A DNA stretch of 64,000 nt from Reichenbachiella faecimaris. Its GTDB lineage: Bacteria > Bacteroidota > Bacteroidia > Cytophagales > Cyclobacteriaceae. Below the pieces are notes generated by a model. It was not told the origin of the DNA. It saw only the letters and a program-made list of their open reading frames with translations, and ran no database searches. Of the stretch, positions 58,589-64,000 are shown in pieces. Location: contig NZ_FWYF01000001.1 in NCBI RefSeq assembly GCF_900176375.1, forward strand, positions 1,622,449 to 1,686,448, in the 5' to 3' direction. Numbering within the stretch: position 1 is the stretch's first letter; the number at the start of each line of letters is the position of its first letter. The position numbers and the translations under genes are program-made.

Positions 58589-59137
58589 ATGAAAGAAAAC
58601 AGACAATATAAAATCGATATCTACGGGCTCAAATTAGGGCTTCACGAGTTTGATTTTGAGTTTGACAAGAAGCTCTTTGAAAATATTGAAGACAGTGTAA
58701 TTGAATCTGGCCACGGAAAATGTATCGTGGTATTAGATAAAAAAGAAAGACTGATTTCAATAGATTTTAAAATTGATGGTGTCATCCAATTGATTTGTGA
58801 CAGGAGTCTCGAATCATTTGATTATCCTATCAATCTTGAAGAAAACTTGATCGTGAAATACGGTGAGGAATTCGACGACAGCAGAGATGACCTTTTGGTG
58901 ATCCCTAGTACACAGGAAAGTATCAATGTGGAATCAAATATCTACGAATACTTAACATTGGCTGTTCCGATGAAAAAAATTCACCCCGATTTTCAGGATG
59001 AATATGATGAAGACGAAGAGCAAGAAATAACGTTGGTTTATACATCAGGAGATGAAGAAACTTACGAGAAAGAAGAAAGTGATGCGATTGACCCCAGATG
59101 GGCAGCGTTGAAGAATATTAAAGATTTAAAGAAATAA
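58589..59137 (+). CDS. DUF177 (YceD-like) protein
   Basis: A 182-residue protein matching DUF177: GLKLGLHEFDFEFDKKLFENIE at the start, DFKIDGVIQLICDRSLESFDYPINLEENLIVKYGEEF in the middle, and the acidic YEYLTLAVPMKKIHPDFQDEYD near the end. In many bacteria this gene precedes rpmF and is thought to act in 23S rRNA maturation or ribosome assembly. Here rpmF follows after 12 bp, so the order is conserved. The family's zinc-binding Cys pattern is reduced to one Cys. Confidence 0.9.
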   Translation: MKENRQYKIDIYGLKLGLHEFDFEFDKKLFENIEDSVIESGHGKCIVVLDKKERLISIDFKIDGVIQLICDRSLESFDYPINLEENLIVKYGEEFDDSRDDLLVIPSTQESINVESNIYEYLTLAVPMKKIHPDFQDEYDEDEEQEITLVYTSGDEETYEKEESDAIDPRWAALKNIKDLKK

Positions 59138-59149
59138 AATAAAAGAAAG

Positions 59150-59341
59150 ATGGCACATCCAAAGCGTAAAACCTCGAAGCAGAGAAGAGACAAGAGAAGA
59201 ACGCATTACAAAGCAGAAGCTAAGAACTATGTAGTTTGCGCTACCACTGGTGAGGCTCATTTGCCGCACAGAGCTTATTGGCACGAAGGCAAATTGTACT
59301 ACAAAGGCAAAGTAGTGATCGAAAAAGAAGTCTTAGCCTAA
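59150..59341 (+). CDS. rpmF: 50S ribosomal protein L32
   Basis: A 63-residue L32: [21 protein letters not shown], then [26 protein letters not shown]. The zinc-ribbon cysteines of the C+ form are replaced except one (Cys29), so this is a C-minus type that does not need zinc. It is 12 bp after DUF177, as in most bacteria. A stem-loop follows at 59372. Confidence 0.97.
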   Translation: MAHPKRKTSKQRRDKRRTHYKAEAKNYVVCATTGEAHLPHRAYWHEGKLYYKGKVVIEKEVLA

Positions 59342-59371
59342 TATTTCTTTTGAACTTTTATAAAATATATG

Positions 59372-59397
59372 AAGTCTGCTTTTCAAGCAGACTTTCT
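59372..59397 (+). terminator. Stem-loop after rpmF, probable terminator
   Basis: AAGTCTGCTT (59372-59381) and AAGCAGACTT (59385-59394) form a perfect 10-bp stem around TTC. The T-run after it is weak, so some read-through into fabH is possible. The rest of the gap to 59534 shows nothing clear, and no plsX gene. Confidence 0.7.
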
Positions 59398-59534
59398 GTG
59401 TTTTAGATCAGTTATGCACGCATACTATTTTGATAGTCTTTTCAGGCTACCAAAAGTCAATTAATTCATTAAATTGCCAACGTTTTTGGCTTTTCGCCAA
59501 ATGCTTGACCAGTTCAAAAGAATAAACATTTCAA

Positions 59535-60533
59535 ATGACTAAAATAAGAGCAGCAATTACAGGTGTTCATGGCTATGTACCAGACTATGTACTGACTAAC
59601 CAGGAATTAGAAACTTTTGTAGATACTAGTGATGAGTGGATCACTTCTCGAACTGGAATAAAAGAAAGAAGAATTCTAAAAGGCGAAGGCAAAGGAACTT
59701 CTGTCATCGGCATTGAGTCCTCTAAGGCACTGCTTGAAAAGACAGGCACAGATCCAAAAGATATAGATCTCATTATCTGCGCCACAGTTACTCCTGACAT
59801 GCCGTTTCCCGCTACTGCTAATCTAATAGCTGACGAAATTGGAGCCGTCAATTCTTTCAGCTATGATATCTCTGCTGCTTGTTCTGGATTTCTGTATGCG
59901 CTCACGACTGGCTCGCAGTTTATCGAAACTGGAAAATACAAAAAAGTATTGGTCATTGGAGCAGACAAAATGTCTTCAATCATCAACTATAAAGATCGAA
60001 CCACTTGTATCATCTTTGGTGATGGTGGTGGAGCTGTATTGCTCGAACCAACGACTGAAGAGGTAGGGGTAATGGACTCTATCTTAAGAGCAGATGGTTC
60101 TGGTGCTCAATATCTACAAATGCCAGGAGGAGGAAGTCGAATGCCAGCCACAGTAGAAAGTGTACAGGCCGACAAGCACTATGCAATGCAAGAAGGCTCA
60201 GCAGTATTCAAATTCGCCGTTACCAACATGGCTGATGTAGCTGCTGAGATTATGGAGAAAAACAATCTAACAGGTGATGACATTGCTTGGTTAGTACCCC
60301 ACCAAGCCAATAAAAGAATCATTGACGCCACAGCACGTCGAATGGAAGTCGCAGAAGAGAAGGTCATGCTCAATATTGAAAAGTATGGCAATACCACAAG
60401 TGGAACACTTCCACTTTGTCTCTGGGACTACGAAAAACAATTGAAAAAAGGTGATAATATAATCCTAGCTGCTTTTGGTGGCGGATTCACTTGGGGATCC
60501 ATTTATTTGAAATGGGCCTACGACTCTAAATAA
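59535..60533 (+). CDS. fabH: 3-oxoacyl-ACP synthase III (FabH)
   Basis: A 332-residue condensing enzyme that starts fatty acid synthesis by joining acetyl-CoA (or a branched acyl-CoA) to malonyl-ACP. The catalytic triad is visible: Cys116 ([13 protein letters not shown]), His in [12 protein letters not shown] and Asn in [26 protein letters not shown] and [11 protein letters not shown] are standard. Bacteroidota often make iso-branched fatty acids through FabH, but substrate preference is not readable. Upstream is rpmF rather than plsX, which usually lies between them. Confidence 0.96.
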   Translation: MTKIRAAITGVHGYVPDYVLTNQELETFVDTSDEWITSRTGIKERRILKGEGKGTSVIGIESSKALLEKTGTDPKDIDLIICATVTPDMPFPATANLIADEIGAVNSFSYDISAACSGFLYALTTGSQFIETGKYKKVLVIGADKMSSIINYKDRTTCIIFGDGGGAVLLEPTTEEVGVMDSILRADGSGAQYLQMPGGGSRMPATVESVQADKHYAMQEGSAVFKFAVTNMADVAAEIMEKNNLTGDDIAWLVPHQANKRIIDATARRMEVAEEKVMLNIEKYGNTTSGTLPLCLWDYEKQLKKGDNIILAAFGGGFTWGSIYLKWAYDSK

Positions 60534-60556
60534 GACAACATTTAAAAAGTAAGAAA

Positions 60557-61123
60557 ATGGCTTCAACCGCTGACTTTAAAAATGGAATGTGCATTGAATA
60601 CAACCATGGTTTGTATTTCATTATCGAATTTCAGCACGTAAAACCAGGCAAAGGCCCCGCCTTCGTCCGAACAAAACTAAAAAATGTAAAGACTGGGAAA
60701 GTTTTAGATAATACTTTCACTTCTGGACATAAAGTAAACACTGCTCGTATCGAAAGAAGAGATTTCCAATTCCTGTACAAGGATGATATGGGATACAACT
60801 TCATGAATAACGAAACATACGAGCAGATAAATATTGAAGAAGCGCTTATTGATGCGCCTCAATTCCTCAAAGATGGAGAGCAGGTGGAAGTCATCTTTCA
60901 CGCCGAAGAAGAAATGATCTTGGGTTGTGAATTGCCAAACCATGTGGTGATGGAAATTACTTACACCGAACCAGGTCTGAAAGGAGATACTGCTACCAAT
61001 GCGTCCAAGCCAGCAACTACAGAAACTGGAGCAACAATCCAGGTACCACTTTTTGTAAACCAGGGAGATGTTGTAAAAGTGGAGAGTAAAACAGGAAATT
61101 ATGTAGAAAGAGTAAAGAAGTAA
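60557..61123 (+). CDS. efp: Elongation factor P
   Basis: A 188-residue EF-P, which relieves ribosome stalling at polyproline. The loop that enters the peptidyl-transferase centre reads [14 protein letters not shown], with a Lys at the tip that is often modified in other lineages. The C-terminal OB domains ([22 protein letters not shown] is the middle one, preceded by EQI) end [10 protein letters not shown], standard for the family. It is 23 bp after fabH and ends in a terminator at 61109-61138 that overlaps its stop codon. Confidence 0.96.
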   Translation: MASTADFKNGMCIEYNHGLYFIIEFQHVKPGKGPAFVRTKLKNVKTGKVLDNTFTSGHKVNTARIERRDFQFLYKDDMGYNFMNNETYEQINIEEALIDAPQFLKDGEQVEVIFHAEEEMILGCELPNHVVMEITYTEPGLKGDTATNASKPATTETGATIQVPLFVNQGDVVKVESKTGNYVERVKK

Positions 61124-61138
61124 TTCTTACTCTTTTTT
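61109..61138 (+). terminator. Terminator overlapping the efp stop codon
   Basis: AGAGTAAAGAA and TTCTTACTCT form a 10-bp stem with one bulged A, loop GTAA, followed by TTTTTTT. The efp stop (61121-61123) is in the loop, so the transcript ends right at the coding end. Confidence 0.8.
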
Positions 61139-61291
61139 TATAAGATTCGCTCAATTTTTAAATCAGGTGAATCTCGTTAATTTTAACTATTGGAATAAAA
61201 AAGGGATTAACCCTTAAAATAATAAACATCACTAACTAATTGATTTAGTTTGATCATTCAAACTCAAATAAAACGAATAAACACTTAGCAG

Positions 61292-61762
61292 ATGAAGGTA
61301 AAAGAGATCAAAGAATTGATAGACTTCTTGTCAAGTTCAGGGCTAGAAGAAGTTAAGATAGAAACAGAAGAGTTCAAGGTTAATATCAAAAGAAGTAACG
61401 AAACTCAGATAGTAGAAAGAGCCGTGGCTGCTGCCCCTGCTCCTGTAGCGACACCAGCCGCTGCGCCTGCTCCAGCACCAGCTGCCGCAGCACCTGTAGC
61501 TGACAGCGCTCCTGCAGGAAATTATGTGGAGATCAAGTCGCCAATGATCGGTACTTTCTACAGATCGGCCAATCCTGAATCACCAGCGTTTGTAAATGTG
61601 GGTGACAAAGTATCTGCTGGGGCTACAGTATGTATCGTCGAAGCCATGAAACTTTTCAACGAAATTGAATCAGAAGTATCTGGTACAATTGTAAAAGTAT
61701 TGGTAGATGACTCTCAACCAGTAGAATATGATCAACCATTATTCTTGGTTGACCCGTCATAA
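61292..61762 (+). CDS. accB: Acetyl-CoA carboxylase biotin carboxyl carrier protein
   Basis: A 156-residue BCCP that carries carboxybiotin between the two half-reactions of acetyl-CoA carboxylase. An N-terminal helix (MKVKEIKELIDFLSSSGLEEV) leads to an Ala/Pro-rich linker (about 48-76) and the biotinyl domain. Biotin attaches to Lys120 in VEAMKLFNE. IKSPMIGTFYRSANPESPAFV is typical of the BCCP thumb region. It precedes accC by 28 bp, so the two form a unit. Confidence 0.97.
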   Translation: MKVKEIKELIDFLSSSGLEEVKIETEEFKVNIKRSNETQIVERAVAAAPAPVATPAAAPAPAPAAAAPVADSAPAGNYVEIKSPMIGTFYRSANPESPAFVNVGDKVSAGATVCIVEAMKLFNEIESEVSGTIVKVLVDDSQPVEYDQPLFLVDPS

Positions 61763-61790
61763 TTGATTTTCAGAAATTAAAGACTGACAC

Positions 61791-63140
61791 GTGTTTAAAA
61801 AAATATTAATAGCCAATAGAGGCGAGATTGCGCTTAGAATTATTCGTACCTGTCGTGAGATGGGCATCAGCACAGTAGCTATTTATTCTACGGCAGATAA
61901 AGAAAGTTTACATGTAAAGTTTGCTGATGAAGCCGTTTGTATAGGACCTCCTCCAAGTAAGGATTCATATCTTAATATGAAAGCCATCATATCAGCAGCC
62001 GAAATTACCAACGCAGATGCGATTCACCCGGGATTTGGTTTTCTTTCGGAAAATGCAGAATTCTCCCAAATTTGTGCTGAATACAACATCAAATTCATTG
62101 GTGCCAGCGCAGATATGATCAACAAAATGGGAGACAAGGCCAGTGCCAAGGACACCATGAAAAAAGCAGGAGTGCCCACCATCCCAGGATCAGAGGGACT
62201 GCTTAGTTCTGTAGAAGAGGGTAAAAAAATCGCGAAAAAGATCAAGTACCCTGTGATCCTAAAAGCTACTGCTGGTGGCGGCGGACGAGGCATGAGAATC
62301 GTGAAAGAAGAAGGTGGATTCCAAAAAGCATGGGACGATGCCCGTCAGGAGTCTAAAGCTGCTTTCGGAAACGATGGTATGTACCTTGAAAAATACATTG
62401 AAGATCCACGCCACGTCGAGATTCAGATCGTAGGAGACAGCAGAGGAAAAGCTTGTCACCTTTCTGAAAGAGATTGCTCTATCCAAAGAAGACACCAGAA
62501 ACTTACTGAGGAGACTCCTTGCCCAGCTAAGGTCATGAATGACAAGCTTCGTAAGAAAATGGGTGAGGCAGCTATCAAAGGCGCTGAGGCTATCAAATAC
62601 GAAGGCGCTGGCACTGTTGAGTTCTTGCTTGACAAACATGGTGATTTCTATTTCATGGAAATGAATACTCGTATCCAGGTAGAACATCCTATCACTGAGG
62701 AAGTAACTGATTTTGATTTGATCAAAGAACAAATCAAAGTAGCTGCTGGTATCAAAATTTCTGGCAAAAACTACTTCCCGCAATTACATGCTATTGAATG
62801 TAGAATCAATGCTGAAGATCCTGCGAAAGACTTTCGCCCTTCGCCAGGCAAAATCACGCATCTTCACATGCCAGGTGGCCATGGCGTGCGTGTAGATAGC
62901 CATGTGTATGCAGGCTATACCATTCCTCCAAACTATGATTCGATGATCGCCAAACTGATCGTTTCTGCGCAGACTCGCGAAGAAGCTGTAGTAAGGATGA
63001 AAAGAGCATTGAGCGAATTTGTGATTGAAGGAGTGAAAACTACGATCCCATTCCACATCAAATTGATGGATGACGAAATTTACAAGTCAGGTCAGTTCAC
63101 TACTTCCTTTATGGAAACTTTCGACTTGACTGATTTGTAA
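61791..63140 (+). CDS. accC: Acetyl-CoA carboxylase biotin carboxylase subunit
   Basis: A 449-residue ATP-grasp enzyme that carboxylates the biotin on AccB. It starts with GTG ([21 protein letters not shown]). Features include the Gly-rich loop [51 protein letters not shown] (the bicarbonate/biotin site) and [16 protein letters not shown]. It is complete and of normal length. It sits 28 bp after accB, the usual order in Bacteroidota. A terminator follows at 63172. Confidence 0.98.
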   Translation: MFKKILIANRGEIALRIIRTCREMGISTVAIYSTADKESLHVKFADEAVCIGPPPSKDSYLNMKAIISAAEITNADAIHPGFGFLSENAEFSQICAEYNIKFIGASADMINKMGDKASAKDTMKKAGVPTIPGSEGLLSSVEEGKKIAKKIKYPVILKATAGGGGRGMRIVKEEGGFQKAWDDARQESKAAFGNDGMYLEKYIEDPRHVEIQIVGDSRGKACHLSERDCSIQRRHQKLTEETPCPAKVMNDKLRKKMGEAAIKGAEAIKYEGAGTVEFLLDKHGDFYFMEMNTRIQVEHPITEEVTDFDLIKEQIKVAAGIKISGKNYFPQLHAIECRINAEDPAKDFRPSPGKITHLHMPGGHGVRVDSHVYAGYTIPPNYDSMIAKLIVSAQTREEAVVRMKRALSEFVIEGVKTTIPFHIKLMDDEIYKSGQFTTSFMETFDLTDL

Positions 63141-63171
63141 TTATTTAATTCGAGATACAATATTTATTTTA

Positions 63172-63207
63172 GTAACCACGCTATTACCATGGCGTGGTTA
63201 CTTTTTT
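63172..63207 (+). terminator. Rho-independent terminator after accC, abutting the next gene
   Basis: GTAACCACGC (63172-63181) and GCGTGGTTAC (63192-63201) form a perfect 10-bp stem around a 10-nt loop, followed by TTTTTT. The next ATG begins at 63211, only 3 bp after the T-run. Confidence 0.9.
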
Positions 63208-63210
63208 AAT

Positions 63211-63885
63211 ATGAAATATAGAATTTTCCTAGTTGCCCTACTATTCATGACTTTTGCTTCAGAGAGCTGGTCGCAAGATTCACTTGCTATAAAAAAGAAG
63301 GAAATTCATTTAGGTGTGGGCCCTGCCTACTACTCAGGAGATTTAGGAAACGCACATTCTAGTGGTTCTTTGCTGTTCAATTTTGGAATCAAGTTAAATA
63401 AGAACAAAAAATTGAATGGCAACATCAAAATTTCTTTAGGCTCTGTTACTGGTCAGGAGTTGGATTACAGCACAACAGACAACAGTGGCATCAGAGCCAC
63501 TCCCAATACTTTTTTTGAAAGCAGTTTTTTTGGGCTGAACTACGAAGCACATTATAATTTCATCCATAAGGAAAAAATCAAGGTGTACCTCTCGCAAGGG
63601 ATTGGCTTGTTCCGTTTTAATCCAAAAGATGAGTCAGGGAATTCATTGATAGATCAACCGGACACCAGACCTCTAGGTGAAAGCTACCGCAATTTGATCA
63701 TTCAGTTGCCTACACAAGTTGGAGCCAAATACTATCTACCCAATGATTTTGCTCTGGGTATCCAATTAGGATTTATCAACCCTATCACAGACCATATAGA
63801 CAACTTAGGCATCTGGGGCAACAAAAACGGAAATGACAATATTCTTTCTATTCAATTCGAAATTCACGCTCCAGTCAGTTTCTAA
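63211..63885 (+). CDS. Outer-membrane beta-barrel protein of unknown function
   Basis: A 224-residue protein with a signal peptide (1-22, ending SESWSQ). The mature sequence shows barrel strands: KKEIHLGVGPAYYSGDLGN, SLLFNFGIKLNKNKKLNGNI, FFGLNYEAHYNFIHKEKIKVYLSQGIGLFRF, QVGAKYYLPNDFALGIQLGF and a terminal LSIQFEIHAPVSF. It resembles the small Bacteroidota outer-membrane barrels of the DUF6089/PorT-like type, without a specific motif. Its start codon lies just after the accC terminator, so its own promoter must overlap that hairpin or the gene depends on read-through. Confidence 0.75.
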   Translation: MKYRIFLVALLFMTFASESWSQDSLAIKKKEIHLGVGPAYYSGDLGNAHSSGSLLFNFGIKLNKNKKLNGNIKISLGSVTGQELDYSTTDNSGIRATPNTFFESSFFGLNYEAHYNFIHKEKIKVYLSQGIGLFRFNPKDESGNSLIDQPDTRPLGESYRNLIIQLPTQVGAKYYLPNDFALGIQLGFINPITDHIDNLGIWGNKNGNDNILSIQFEIHAPVSF

Positions 63886-64000
63886 AAATATCAGAAGGCT
63901 ACCTATTGATTTCAATTATTTGCAGCATTTGCTTACAACCCCTAATTTGAATATATTCACCATGCCGTATTTTGAGATTGATCAGTAAGATTGATCGTGC
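63886..64000. other. Right-edge non-coding stretch
   Basis: 115 bp to the end of the window. AT-rich, with no hairpin, no complete promoter box and only a trivial 8-codon frame. A gene may begin beyond the edge. Confidence 0.4.

Noticed and set aside
1-64000. tRNA, rRNA, prophage or integrated element
   Set aside because: No cloverleaf, rRNA motif, integrase, transposase or phage structural gene was seen; base composition and gene style are even across the window.

Overview
This 64 kb window comes from a member of the Bacteroidota, most likely a marine, gliding or flexible-rod lineage of the Cytophagales (Reichenbachiella/Fulvivirga/Ekhidna-like; the genus is a guess). The evidence is a SusC/RagA TonB-dependent receptor, the type IX secretion regulator PorX in its usual tsaE neighbourhood, many short lipoproteins, Bacteroidota-restricted families (DUF4290, DUF4421, DUF2911, LolA-like PF17131), a DUF177-rpmF-fabH-efp-accB-accC cluster, AT-rich DNA, and many gene starts preceded by the Bacteroidota -7 box TAnnTTTG. 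I see no rRNA, tRNA, CRISPR array, prophage or transposase. Two non-coding repeat elements are present.

Layout. 1-2067: 5'-proximal part of a susC gene on the minus strand. 2331-5996 (minus): RluA-type pseudouridine synthase, PhoR/PhoB-like two-component pair, predicted aminopeptidase. 6222-10347 (plus): recA, valS, small coiled-coil lipoprotein. 10350-13559 (minus): alanine dehydrogenase family protein, tsaE and porX, divergent from an HD phosphohydrolase (13655-14881). 14951-15050: REP-like inverted doublet. 15149-19501: stand-alone fabZ, lipoproteins, aldo/keto reductase, GH18 chitinase. 19604-25163: a 1028-residue TerB-like/ABC/membrane fusion and a large secreted zinc metalloprotease. 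25808-30824 (minus): a tight five-gene cassette of LolA-like protein, two FtsX-type permeases, ATPase and beta-barrel, which looks like a complete inner-to-outer membrane export system of unknown cargo. 31023-37297: Dabb lipoprotein, DUF4421 protein, and an operon of tryptophan 2,3-dioxygenase, MORN-repeat protein, FAD dehydrogenase and CoA-binding protein. 37590-38777: glutaryl-CoA-type acyl-CoA dehydrogenase, followed by a 141-bp MITE-like element. 38940-42723: DUF1571 protein with an inserted LysM, DUF2911, DUF4290 and murA (catalytic Cys replaced by Asp). 42748-45703: phytase-like lipoprotein, glycosyltransferase, methyltransferase. 45804-52290: a signalling island with a 55-residue lipoprotein, two paralogous TPR histidine kinases, a NarL-type regulator, DinB and Crp proteins and a receiver-less LuxR HTH protein. 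52291-55296: an unexplained structured non-coding stretch, an alanine/sodium symporter, an OsmC protein and a His-rich secreted protein. 55597-58489: lipoprotein, SulP transporter with STAS domain, Crp regulator with a cysteine cluster. 58589-63885: yceD/DUF177, rpmF, fabH, efp, accB, accC and an outer-membrane beta-barrel protein.

Most of the window is housekeeping. The parts worth pursuing are the LolA-like/ABC/barrel export cassette, the tandem kinase island with its structured downstream region, the two intergenic repeat elements, and several unusual domain fusions (TerB-ABC, LysM inside DUF1571, 14 MORN-type repeats on a barrel-like tail). All family assignments come from reading translated motifs. 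No database search was run.
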